Source of the DNA: an uncultured Eubacteriales bacterium
GTDB lineage: Bacteria; Bacillota; Clostridia; Oscillospirales; Butyricicoccaceae
Length of the DNA stretch: 46,528 bases
Direction of reading: 5' to 3'
Assembly (NCBI GenBank): GCA_934395135.1
Contig: CAKRRK010000010.1
Span: 1-46,528 of the forward strand
Shown piece after piece: positions 8,869 to 17,587 of the stretch. The translations under genes and the position numbers were made by a program. Every line of letters starts with the position of its first letter. Position 1 is the first letter of the stretch. A model generated the notes under the pieces. It worked only from the letters and a program-made list of their open reading frames with translations, did not search any database and had not been told where the DNA came from.

Positions 8869-9408
8869 CTACAGCCCCATCCATTTGGCACGGAATGCGG
8901 CGGCAATGGTTTTGCCGTCGCAGATCTCCCCCTTTGCAATCTTGTCACACAATGTATCCAGCGGCATACGAACGGTTTCCACAAACTCATCTTCGTCCGG
9001 ATGCTTTTTTCCGGAAATCAGCCCTTTGGCGGCATACAGATAAATCACTTCGGATAAAAACCCCGGCGACGGATACATTTCCCCCAAATAAATCATTTCC
9101 TTTGCTTCAAAGCCTGTTTCCTCCGCGAGTTCCCGCAGTCCGCATTCCAAATGGGCTTCTCCGTCGTCCCGGTCCATTTTCCCTGCCGGGATTTCCAGCA
9201 GCTCCATCTCATAAGGATAACGGAACTGTCGTACAAGATACACCGTTCCATCGTCGTCGATGGGCAGCACCGCGACGCCGCTCACATGGTCGCACACCTC
9301 CCGGGCCGCTTGTCTTCCATTGGGCAGTTCCACCGTATCCAACCGCACGGACAGAATCTTTCCCTGAAACTTTACTTCGCTCTGCAGCTTTTTTTCATAT
9401 AACTCCAC
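8869..9408 (-). CDS. nudF: NUDIX hydrolase, ADP-ribose pyrophosphatase type
   Basis: 179 residues, typical of NudF. Hydrolyses ADP-ribose to AMP and ribose 5-phosphate in the cytoplasm. Seen: the N-terminal beta-region VCDHVSGVAVLPIDDDG, the substrate-side QFRYPYEMELLEIPAGK and the Nudix box ending RELAEETGF. The loop between the box Gly and first Glu is two residues longer than the textbook GX5E, a variation seen in this family. SPGFLSEVIYLY matches the ADP-ribose subgroup (PGF). It sits just before walR and 21 bases after the GH13 stop, with no room for a promoter, so it either shares a transcript with the GH13 gene or has a promoter inside it. Confidence 0.9.
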   Translation of the reverse strand: MELYEKKLQSEVKFQGKILSVRLDTVELPNGRQAAREVCDHVSGVAVLPIDDDGTVYLVRQFRYPYEMELLEIPAGKMDRDDGEAHLECGLRELAEETGFEAKEMIYLGEMYPSPGFLSEVIYLYAAKGLISGKKHPDEDEFVETVRMPLDTLCDKIAKGEICDGKTIAAAFRAKWMGL

Positions 9409-9429
9409 GTTTTGTTAATCCTCCTGCCG

Positions 9430-11280
9430 TTACCGGCAACGTATCATACGGGCAGTGCCGCCTTCCACCTTGAGCCGGATACGGTCCTGCCCGTTCCATT
9501 CTTCTCCAGTCAGCAAACAAACGCCATTGGAAACAGGAAGTTCCACGTTTGCACAAACTGCCCCATTGTTCATTATCACTGTTATTATATCATCATTGTG
9601 TCGTCTCTCAAATATCAAAATTTCTTTTTTTGCAAAAACAATGCGAAATTTTCCTTTTTTCAGGGCGTCGCTTTGAGAGTATACGGCGCACAGTTTCCGA
9701 TAGTGCGCTAAAATCCGCGGATTTTCTTTGCCCCATGGATAGGTTTTCCGGTTGAGCGGATCTTCAAAGCCGAACATACCCGCTTCGTCACCATAATAGA
9801 TGCAAGGGGAGCCCGGCATTGCAAACTGCAGAATCGAAGCCATATACAACCGTTTTTCTCCCTGCCTTTGCTGCTGTTCTGACGGAACAAACGCCGCCTT
9901 GCATTCTTTCGCCGCAGAAAACGCAGCCTCTTCACAGCTGAAAACTGTCAGCGCCCGGGGCGTGTCATGGGTGCCAATCAAATTCATAAGGTTATAAAAC
10001 ACCGGTGCCGGATAATGCTCCATCAAATCGCTCACTGTTTCGGCAAACGCCTCCGCCGGCCCGCCTTTGACATAGGAAAAAATTGCATCCTTCAGAGGAT
10101 AGTTCATGACACTGTCCAATTCCCCTCCCAGCAGATATTCCCGGCGCACGCCATAGCTGATTTTATTGGACGCATCCTCCCAGACTTCTCCCAGGAGCAC
10201 CGCCTCCTTTTTTTCCGCCTTGGCCGCCCGGTTTACCGACCGAATAAACTCATCCGGCAATTCGTCCGCCACGTCCAGGCGGATGCCCGACGCTCCAGCC
10301 CGCAGCCAGCGCTTTACAATGCTGTTTTCCCCGACGGCAATGTAGGCAAGGTAGCTTGGTTCCATTTCCCGCACTTGGGGCAGCGTGTCGATGCCCCACC
10401 AGGCGGAATATTCCGACGGCCAGCGGTAAAATTCATACCAGGGATAATACGGCGACTGTTTGTCGTCATACGCGCCGACGCTGGACAGTTTCCCGCCTTT
10501 GAAGTACCGGCTTTCCCGGCCGGTATGGCTGAACACGCCATCCACGACAATTCGAATTCCATGTTTCCCAGCCGCCGCGCACAGGGCGGAGAATTCCTCG
10601 TTGCTGCCCAGCAGCTCGTCAGTGCGCTCATAGTCCGCCGTATCGTACCGGTGATTGGAAGGAGAAAGAACAATGGGGTTGAGATAAATCGTACTCACAT
10701 GCAACTGCTTTAGATATGGCAGCTTTTCCATAATTCCCTGAAAATCCCCGCCGAAAAAATCATGGTTTGTAATAATCCCTTCTTCGTTGGGCTGGTAGTC
10801 CGGAGTATCTTCCCAATTTTTGTGGATCTTGCGCGGAAAGATATAACCGCCTTCTTCCGGTACTCTGCTGCGGCAAAACCGGTCCGGAAAGATCTGATAG
10901 GTGATTCCCTGCCCAAACCATTCCGGTACCGTGTAGGTTCCATCGTAAACCGTCTGCTGAAAACAAGCGGAAAGTTCTGTTGCCAGAGCACTTTCTCCAT
11001 TGGCCTTTTTTACAACATACCGAAGCCCCTCCGCCGTTTTTAACGAGAATGCATAAAAATACAATCCAGTTTGAAATACATGCGTAATGGAATATACGTC
11101 CCGTTCCAGTTCCGCTTCCTCCCAAGGCATCGCCAGGGCATGTTGCTCCCCTTCGCAGAACAAAAGCAGTGTACAGCGGGTGACTCCCAGTTTTCTCGCC
11201 GGCCGCAGGCGAAACGTCACCGCTTCTCCCGCCGGAACCGCTCCGAAAGGCCGTTTGTCCCGATAAGAATGAAATACCAT
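9430..11280 (-). CDS. Cytoplasmic GH13 alpha-glucosidase (neopullulanase/cyclomaltodextrinase-like)
   Basis: 616 residues from ATG at 11280, with GGAGG 8 bases upstream. An N-terminal beta domain (~1-110) like those of maltogenic amylases is followed by a (beta/alpha)8 barrel with all four GH13 regions: I DGVFSH (D247-H252), II GIRLDVA (nucleophile Asp336), III LLGEVWE (acid/base Glu365) and IV IGTHDT (His438, Asp439). A short beta domain closes the protein. No signal peptide, so it acts on intracellular maltodextrins, complementing GlgP. Exact specificity (neopullulanase, cyclomaltodextrinase or alpha-glucosidase) cannot be read from sequence. A terminator lies immediately upstream of its ribosome-binding site, separating it from glgP. 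Confidence 0.9.
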   Translation of the reverse strand: MVFHSYRDKRPFGAVPAGEAVTFRLRPARKLGVTRCTLLLFCEGEQHALAMPWEEAELERDVYSITHVFQTGLYFYAFSLKTAEGLRYVVKKANGESALATELSACFQQTVYDGTYTVPEWFGQGITYQIFPDRFCRSRVPEEGGYIFPRKIHKNWEDTPDYQPNEEGIITNHDFFGGDFQGIMEKLPYLKQLHVSTIYLNPIVLSPSNHRYDTADYERTDELLGSNEEFSALCAAAGKHGIRIVVDGVFSHTGRESRYFKGGKLSSVGAYDDKQSPYYPWYEFYRWPSEYSAWWGIDTLPQVREMEPSYLAYIAVGENSIVKRWLRAGASGIRLDVADELPDEFIRSVNRAAKAEKKEAVLLGEVWEDASNKISYGVRREYLLGGELDSVMNYPLKDAIFSYVKGGPAEAFAETVSDLMEHYPAPVFYNLMNLIGTHDTPRALTVFSCEEAAFSAAKECKAAFVPSEQQQRQGEKRLYMASILQFAMPGSPCIYYGDEAGMFGFEDPLNRKTYPWGKENPRILAHYRKLCAVYSQSDALKKGKFRIVFAKKEILIFERRHNDDIITVIMNNGAVCANVELPVSNGVCLLTGEEWNGQDRIRLKVEGGTARMIRCR

Positions 11281-11292
11281 AAAAAGACCTCC

Positions 11293-11321
11293 AAAAAAAG
11301 GACTGCGTTTCACAGTCCTTT
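11293..11321 (-). terminator. Terminator between glgP and the GH13 gene
   Basis: Minus-strand AAAGGACTG / CAGTCCTTT stem of nine pairs with a 7-base loop, followed by further T residues (11293-11296). The last T is directly followed by the GGAGG of the GH13 gene. It should end or attenuate the glg transcript. Confidence 0.85.
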
Positions 11322-11326
11322 CTCCG

Positions 11327-13765
11327 TTAATAAATAAACTCTGTTTTTACTTTCCAAATGCGCTGGGCATAGTCATAGACGGCCCGGTCTGCAGCAAAGT
11401 AACCGCTTGCCGCAATATTTTGCAGGGCAATTCCGTTCCATCTGTCCCGGTCCCGGTAGGTTTCTGCCGCCAGACGCTGCGCGCTGCGATAAGACTCAAA
11501 ATCCTGCAAAAGAAAATAACGATCCGCCCGGCCGCCGCCTTCCTGCAGCAGGGAATTCACCAAATCGCCGTACTGTTTTCCGTCCGGAAATCCCTGCGCC
11601 ATCTGCGTCAGCACACCTGCAATGCGGGGCGAGGTCTGATACAGTTTCATCGGATCATAGGCGGCGCTTCGTTCCAGTTCTTCCGCCTCTTTGGCCGTCA
11701 TACCAAACAGAAACATATTTTCCCTGCCTACCTCCTGGCAGATCTCCACGTTGGCGCCGTCCAACGTGCCCACAGTAACCGCGCCGTTCATCATCAGTTT
11801 CATATTGCCGGTACCCGAAGCCTCTTTGCCCGCGGTAGAAATCTGTTCCGAGATATCCGCTGCCGGCATAATCCGTTCGGCCAAGGTCACTTTATAGTCT
11901 TCCAAAAAAACAACCTTCAGTGTATCCCCGACTTCCGGATCGGAATTCACCATATCCGCCACGCTGCAGATAAGTTCAATGATGCGTTTGGCCACGGCAT
12001 AGCCAGGCGCTGCCTTGGAGCCAAAGAAAAATACCCGGGGCGTCACAGTCCCCGCTCCGTATTGTTTGATCTCCTGATACATACTGATGATGTGCATCAC
12101 ATTCAAAAGCTGCCGTTTGTATTCATGCAGCCGCTTGACCTGCACGTCAAAGATAGCCTGCGGATTCAAAGCAATGCCATAGGTATCCTGCACATAGCGG
12201 GCGAGCATTCTCTTGTTTTCCTCTTTGATTTCTCCAAGGCGCTTCCGCACGCCGGCGTCCCCGGCGTAACGCCGCAGTTCCCGAAGCCTGCCGGGATGTC
12301 GGATAAACCCGTCTCCCAGAAGCTGTGTCAGAAACGCGGAGAGGGCAGGGTTGGCCTGACACAGCCAACGCCGGTGGGCAATGCCATTCGTCACATTCTG
12401 GAATTTTCCCGGCTCCATCTGATAAAAATCGTGAAACACTCGTTCTTTCAGGATATCCGAATGAAGGCGTGACACTCCATTGACCGAAAACGAACCGGCG
12501 ATGGCAAGGTTTGCCATCCGCACCCGGCCGTCGCACAAAATGCGCATTGCCTGCACTTTTTGGGTTTCTCCCGGATAAAATGCGGAAATCCGTTCCACAA
12601 GCCGGCGGTCTATTTCTTCGATGATCATATATACCCGGGGCGCAAGGCGGCGAAGCAGATCCACCGGCCAGCATTCCAGCGCCTCCGCCAGCACCGTATG
12701 ATTTGTAAACGCAACGGAACGGGAAACCATATCCCATGCCGGTTCCCATGCATACCCTTCTTCATCCAGCAGAATGCGCATCATCTCCGGGATGACAAGC
12801 GTAGGATGGGTGTCGTTGATATGAAGAATATTCCGCCGGTCAAATCCGTCCAGGGAACCATATTTTCGTTTTTCCTTGGAAAAAATATCCTGAATGGTGG
12901 CGGATACCAGAAAATATTGCTGCTTGAGCCGCAGGGACTGCCCTTCTACATGCTTATCCTCCGGATAAAGCACCATGGAAATCACCTTTGCCAAGGCATT
13001 TTTCTCCATCGCCTTTAAATACTGGCCTTCGGAAAACAAGCCGTAATCCATTTTTTCCGGCGATCTTGCTTCCCACAACCGGAGTTTGGTGACATTGTCC
13101 GTTTCATAGCCGGAAACCGGCATGTCGTACGGCACTGCCAAAATCGGATCGTAGCCATAATGTTCCACCTTCAGTTTCCCATCCTGCCAGTAGGTATGCA
13201 CGCTGCCGCCCATCCGCACTTCTCTGGTTTCATCTGTGCTTTCCATCTGCCATACGTCGCCGCTGGATAACCAGCTGTCCGGCAATTCCACCTGTTCTCC
13301 ATCAATAATTTTCTGCTTAAAAATACCGTTCTCATACCGGATGGAGTAGCCGTTTGCCGCGATGCCGATGGTTGCCATAGCGTCCATAAAACAGGCGGCG
13401 AGCCGCCCCAATCCACCGTTGCCAAGGCCCGGATCGTCCTCTTCCGGTATAATATCGGAAAGCTGCGCGCCAAGGTCCTCCAAAGCTTCCTCCATCGTTT
13501 TCAAAAGCCCCAGATTAAAGGCATTGTTGCGGAACGACCGGCCCAAAAGAAATTCCATACACAGATAATGCACCTGCTTTTGTTCCCCCGCTTCATGCGC
13601 TTCCTGCCGTTTGAGCAGCTTTTCTGCCAGCACATCCCGCAAAACCAGCGCCGCGCTTTCATAGAGCTGATGCTTTGTGGCCTCTTCCGGACTTTTCCCA
13701 AAATTATTCCGCAGATTTTGCTGGATCTCCTGTTTTATTTGTGCTTTGGTCCGTGTTTTGTTCAT
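11327..13765 (-). CDS. glgP: Glycogen/maltodextrin phosphorylase GlgP
   Basis: 812 residues from ATG at 13765, with GGGAG about 11 bases upstream; the longer frame has no site and is rejected. Pyridoxal-phosphate enzyme (GT35) that releases glucose 1-phosphate from alpha-1,4-glucan ends. Seen: YLCMEFLLGRS, the glycine-rich GNGGLGRLAACF, NVTNGIAHRRWL, VKRLHEYKRQLLN, and the PLP-lysine block EASGTGNMKLMMNGA. Last gene of the glg operon, 23 bases after glgA. Confidence 0.97.
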   Translation of the reverse strand: MNKTRTKAQIKQEIQQNLRNNFGKSPEEATKHQLYESAALVLRDVLAEKLLKRQEAHEAGEQKQVHYLCMEFLLGRSFRNNAFNLGLLKTMEEALEDLGAQLSDIIPEEDDPGLGNGGLGRLAACFMDAMATIGIAANGYSIRYENGIFKQKIIDGEQVELPDSWLSSGDVWQMESTDETREVRMGGSVHTYWQDGKLKVEHYGYDPILAVPYDMPVSGYETDNVTKLRLWEARSPEKMDYGLFSEGQYLKAMEKNALAKVISMVLYPEDKHVEGQSLRLKQQYFLVSATIQDIFSKEKRKYGSLDGFDRRNILHINDTHPTLVIPEMMRILLDEEGYAWEPAWDMVSRSVAFTNHTVLAEALECWPVDLLRRLAPRVYMIIEEIDRRLVERISAFYPGETQKVQAMRILCDGRVRMANLAIAGSFSVNGVSRLHSDILKERVFHDFYQMEPGKFQNVTNGIAHRRWLCQANPALSAFLTQLLGDGFIRHPGRLRELRRYAGDAGVRKRLGEIKEENKRMLARYVQDTYGIALNPQAIFDVQVKRLHEYKRQLLNVMHIISMYQEIKQYGAGTVTPRVFFFGSKAAPGYAVAKRIIELICSVADMVNSDPEVGDTLKVVFLEDYKVTLAERIMPAADISEQISTAGKEASGTGNMKLMMNGAVTVGTLDGANVEICQEVGRENMFLFGMTAKEAEELERSAAYDPMKLYQTSPRIAGVLTQMAQGFPDGKQYGDLVNSLLQEGGGRADRYFLLQDFESYRSAQRLAAETYRDRDRWNGIALQNIAASGYFAADRAVYDYAQRIWKVKTEFIY

Positions 13766-13788
13766 CAATTGCCGTTCTCTCCCAAAAA

Positions 13789-15219
13789 TTATTTCAGATT
13801 CTGATACAGGGCAAGATAGTCGTCCGCCGGGGCATCCCAACTGAAGTCCGTGGTCATTCCTCTTTCCTGCAGGCTGCGCCAGCCTGCTTTGTTATACCGG
13901 TATACACGGCACGCTTCCCGGATCACATGCAGCATGTCATGGGCGTTATAGCTTGCAAACGTAAATCCATTCCCTGTGCCAAGATAATCCACATATGGAA
14001 ACACCGTATCCTTCAGCCCGCCGGTTTCCCGCACTACCGGCACTGCGCCGTAGCGCATTGCCATCATTTGTGCAAGGCCGCATGGCTCGCTCCTCGAAGG
14101 CATCAGAAAGATGTCCGAACCTGCATATATCTGATCCGCCATGTCCTGCGAAAACAAAATGTTGACGCCGATTTTGTCCGGAAATTTCTGTTTTGCCCGA
14201 ATAAACATCTGTTCATACTTCCATTCTCCCGTGCCAAGAACAATCAGCCGGATATCGTCCGACAGAATATCCTCCAGCACGGCCGCCACAAGATCCATCC
14301 CTTTGTGTTCCGCAAACCGGGTGACAATGGAAATTACCGGCGTGTCCGCCTCCGCCTGCAGGCAGTTTTCCGCCAGGAGAGCTTTTTTGTTTTCCTGTTT
14401 TTTGTCCAAGGTATCCGGACCGAAATTTTCTGCCAGATTCGGGTTGGTCCGGGGATCGTACAACTCCGTATCTATGCCGTTTCGTATCCCTTTCAGTTTA
14501 TGCCGATAAAGCCGCAATATGCCGTCAAGCCCCTGTCCATAATAGGGCGTTACAATTTCTCCCGCATACGAAGGGCTGACAGTTGTCACCGCGTCGCTTG
14601 CCACAATGGCGGCTTTCATAAAATTGACGTCGCCGTCGCAGGCCAGAAAACCGCTGTCAAAATGCGCCTCGTCAATCCCCAGGACGTTTTCCAGAAGTTC
14701 TTTCCCATACCTCCCCTGATACTGGATATTATGTATGGTGAACACTGTTTTTATTCTGCGATACGCTTCCTGTCCCCTGTAATACAGATTGAAATAGGCC
14801 GACGCCAACGCAGTCTGCCAATCGTTTAAATGGAGAATATCCGGCTGCTGCGCCAGCCAGGGGACCGCATCCAAAATCGCTTTGGAAAAAAAACCAAACC
14901 GTTCCCCATCGTCATACTCTCCATAGACGCGGCCCCGTTTAAAATAATATTCGTTATCAATGAAATAATATGCGACGTTTTCCACTTGACAGCGAAACAG
15001 TCCCATATACTGCCGCCGCCAGCCAAAATCAATATATTTCTGCCCGATATATTCCATCCGGTCGCCGTACGTTTCCTTTATCTCCCCATACAGCGGCAGG
15101 ATCACCTGCGCGCAGTGCCCTTTCCGGCTTACCGCTTTGGCAAGCGCGCCGACCACGTCTCCCAGGCCGCCGGTTTTTAAAAACGGCGCGCCTTCACTGG
15201 CCGCAAACAAAACATTCAT
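13789..15219 (-). CDS. glgA: Glycogen synthase GlgA (ADP-glucose dependent)
   Basis: 476 residues, GT5 family, usual length. Transfers glucose from ADP-glucose to the non-reducing end of an alpha-1,4-glucan. Seen: the ADP-glucose binding KTGGLGDV at 16-23, the acceptor-side HLNDWQTAL, the TTVSPSYAGEI block and the C-terminal PSRSEPCGLAQMMAMRYG with the conserved Glu. GGGAG lies 6 bases before the ATG. Placed between glgD and glgP, spaced 18 and 23 bases. Confidence 0.97.
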   Translation of the reverse strand: MNVLFAASEGAPFLKTGGLGDVVGALAKAVSRKGHCAQVILPLYGEIKETYGDRMEYIGQKYIDFGWRRQYMGLFRCQVENVAYYFIDNEYYFKRGRVYGEYDDGERFGFFSKAILDAVPWLAQQPDILHLNDWQTALASAYFNLYYRGQEAYRRIKTVFTIHNIQYQGRYGKELLENVLGIDEAHFDSGFLACDGDVNFMKAAIVASDAVTTVSPSYAGEIVTPYYGQGLDGILRLYRHKLKGIRNGIDTELYDPRTNPNLAENFGPDTLDKKQENKKALLAENCLQAEADTPVISIVTRFAEHKGMDLVAAVLEDILSDDIRLIVLGTGEWKYEQMFIRAKQKFPDKIGVNILFSQDMADQIYAGSDIFLMPSRSEPCGLAQMMAMRYGAVPVVRETGGLKDTVFPYVDYLGTGNGFTFASYNAHDMLHVIREACRVYRYNKAGWRSLQERGMTTDFSWDAPADDYLALYQNLK

Positions 15220-15237
15220 AGCCGTCTCCCGTTCTGC

Positions 15238-16365
15238 TTAAACTACCGATTCTTTGGATACTACCACTGGATAATACTGATAGCCGCACAAATAGCGGCC
15301 GGCGCGGATGGTTACGTTTTTATCCGTCACCACGTTATCCAACACCACATTATCCAGCACACATGTGCCATTGAGCAGTACGCTGTTTCTCACCTTGGCG
15401 CCTTTTGCAATATAAACATCCCGAAACACCACGCTGTTTTCCACAGTCCCTTCGAGAATGGCGCCGTCCGCCACCAGGCTCTTGGCTACGTTTGCCGCAT
15501 CCCCGTAATACACCGGTTCCTCGTCGTATACCCTGGTTGCCACCGGATTATCTTTGGCGAACAGTTCTTTCCGCACCTCCGGTTTCAAAAGATCCAGGTT
15601 GGAGCGAAAATAGGTGCGGATATCCGTCACCTTTTCACAATAGCCCCGGAACGTATAAGCGCTGATAATGCCGGTTTGCAGCAGCAGCGGCAACACCTCC
15701 CGTTCAAAATCCCGCAGATTCCGCGCCGCACATTCATACAGCAGAGACAACAGGGTTTTTCGTTTGAGCACATAAATGCCAATGCTGACGTCGTCGCATT
15801 TTCCGGCACCGTCGTCTCCAAAGCGCAAATCCGCTACAATCCTGTTTTCCCCGCAGCGCACATACATTTTCTTTTCCTTGGACGATTCCTTGGGTTTGCA
15901 CACCATGGTGACATCTGAGATCCCTTCTGCATGAAAGCGCACCACATCCCGGATCGGAATGTTTGCCGCAATATCGCTGTCGCACAATACAATATATTCT
16001 TCCCTGCTTTTGCTCAAAAAATCCTCCACACCGGAAAGCGCGTCTACCTTTCCTTTGTATTCTCCCGGAACAAGAGGCGATGCCTTTGGGGAATAGGCAT
16101 ACGGCGGCAGCATATACAAGCCGCCCCGCTTCCGGGACAAATCCCAATCTTTCCCTGAGCCCACATGTTCCATTAAGGAGCGATATTTGTCCTTCATCAG
16201 GATACCGATGTTTCGGATGCCGCTGTTGACCAGATTGGACAGCGCAAAATCAATGAGCCGATACCGCGCGCCAAACGGCACCGCCCCAGTCACTCTGTGA
16301 TCTACCAGGTCTTTTAAGTCATTTTGCGTGTCAAAACCAAAAATAATTCCTAATATATCATTCAT
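15238..16365 (-). CDS. glgD: ADP-glucose pyrophosphorylase regulatory subunit GlgD
   Basis: 375 residues from ATG at 16365, with AGGAGG 9 bases upstream. The start overlaps the glgC stop by 8 bases (ATGAATGA), so translation is coupled. It has the nucleotidyltransferase domain (~1-240) and left-handed beta-helix C-terminus of GlgC. However, the nucleotide-binding loop of GlgC (LLAGGHGSRL) is replaced by IIFGFDTQNDL, so it is probably catalytically inactive. Family knowledge: Firmicute GlgC and GlgD form a heterotetramer in which GlgD raises GlgC activity. Confidence 0.95.
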   Translation of the reverse strand: MNDILGIIFGFDTQNDLKDLVDHRVTGAVPFGARYRLIDFALSNLVNSGIRNIGILMKDKYRSLMEHVGSGKDWDLSRKRGGLYMLPPYAYSPKASPLVPGEYKGKVDALSGVEDFLSKSREEYIVLCDSDIAANIPIRDVVRFHAEGISDVTMVCKPKESSKEKKMYVRCGENRIVADLRFGDDGAGKCDDVSIGIYVLKRKTLLSLLYECAARNLRDFEREVLPLLLQTGIISAYTFRGYCEKVTDIRTYFRSNLDLLKPEVRKELFAKDNPVATRVYDEEPVYYGDAANVAKSLVADGAILEGTVENSVVFRDVYIAKGAKVRNSVLLNGTCVLDNVVLDNVVTDKNVTIRAGRYLCGYQYYPVVVSKESVV

Positions 16366-17587
16366 AGAAACGTTCCTCCTGGACTGCATCCGGTATGTCT
16401 TGGTCCGCCATCTCCCTTGGACGAAGCACCGCCCCTTTTCCAACCCGTATACCGGAAGCTACCACGGTAATGCCAAACTCTGCAGAGCCTGCTTCCTCCG
16501 GCGCGCTACCCACATTGGCGCCTGCGCCAATGACCGCATTTTCCGCTACAATGGCATAGTTTACCTTCGCCCCTTTTTCTACCACTGCGCCAGGCATCAA
16601 AATGGAGTATTCCACTTCTGCACCTTCCTGTACCACAACATCGGAAAACAGAACGGACTGCTGCACACTGCCATAGATCTCACACCCCTCGGAAACCAGG
16701 CAGTGTTGTATGGCAGAAGTTTCCCCCGCATAATGCGGCGGCGATCCCGTGTTCCTTCCATATATTTTCCAGTCCGCGTCGTTCAGGTTCAAGCCGGATT
16801 GATTGGACAGGAGATCCATATTGGCTTCCCACAGGCTTTCTATTGTGCCAACATCCTTCCAATACCCTTGAAACCGGTAGGACTGCAGCCGTTCCCCTGC
16901 CGCCAGCATCATAGGAATAATGTCTTTCCCGAAATCGTTGGAGGAGGCGGGCCGTTTTTCATCTTCCATTAAGTATTTTTTTAGCTTTTCCCATCCAAAA
17001 ATATAGATTCCCATAGAAGCCAGCGTGCTTTTTGGATGTTCCGGCTTTTCTTCAAATTCATAGATGCTGCCGTCTTCCCGGCAGTTCATAATGCCAAACC
17101 GGGATGCATCCTCCCGAGGCACGTCAATGACTGCAATGGTAGCGTCCGCCTTGGTGCTCTTATGCGCCTGGAGCATTTTGGAATAGTCCATTTTATAGAT
17201 GTGATCCCCAGACAAAACCAACACATAGTCCGGAGAATAGCCATCTACAAACTCTATGTTCTGATAAATTGCATTGGCGGTTCCTTTATACCATTCGGAA
17301 GTTTTCCCCTGATAGGGCGGGAGGGTAAACACACCGCCGTACATTCGGTCCAAATCCCAGCTCTGTCCGTTGCCAATATAGGCATTGAGCTGCTGCGGAC
17401 GGTACTGAGTGAGCACTCCCACCACATCAATGCCGGAATTAATGCAGTTTGACAAAGGGAAATCAATGATTTTATACTTTCCCCCAAACGGCACCGCCGG
17501 CTTTGCGATTTTTGTGGTCAGCACATACAGCCGGCTGCCATGCCCGCCGGCAAGCAGCATTGCCACGCATTCTTTTTTTCTAAACAC
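16358..17587 (-). CDS. glgC: Glucose-1-phosphate adenylyltransferase GlgC
   Basis: 409 residues from GTG at 17587, with GAGG 9 bases upstream; this gives an 8-base overlap with the glgB stop (GTGTTTAG). An ATG five codons earlier has only AAGGA 3 bases away and is less likely. Makes ADP-glucose from ATP and glucose 1-phosphate, the committed step of glycogen synthesis. Seen: nucleotide loop AMLLAGGHGSRL, PAVPFGGKYKIIDFPLSN, WYKGTANAIYQN, catalytic-site LSGDHIYKMDY, FEEKPEHP, and a C-terminal beta-helix. Active partner of GlgD downstream. Confidence 0.96.
   Translation of the reverse strand: MFRKKECVAMLLAGGHGSRLYVLTTKIAKPAVPFGGKYKIIDFPLSNCINSGIDVVGVLTQYRPQQLNAYIGNGQSWDLDRMYGGVFTLPPYQGKTSEWYKGTANAIYQNIEFVDGYSPDYVLVLSGDHIYKMDYSKMLQAHKSTKADATIAVIDVPREDASRFGIMNCREDGSIYEFEEKPEHPKSTLASMGIYIFGWEKLKKYLMEDEKRPASSNDFGKDIIPMMLAAGERLQSYRFQGYWKDVGTIESLWEANMDLLSNQSGLNLNDADWKIYGRNTGSPPHYAGETSAIQHCLVSEGCEIYGSVQQSVLFSDVVVQEGAEVEYSILMPGAVVEKGAKVNYAIVAENAVIGAGANVGSAPEEAGSAEFGITVVASGIRVGKGAVLRPREMADQDIPDAVQEERFYE

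Noticed and set aside
13675..14829. 384-codon plus-strand open frame opposite glgA
   Set aside because: Antisense shadow of a complete glgA; no recognisable features.
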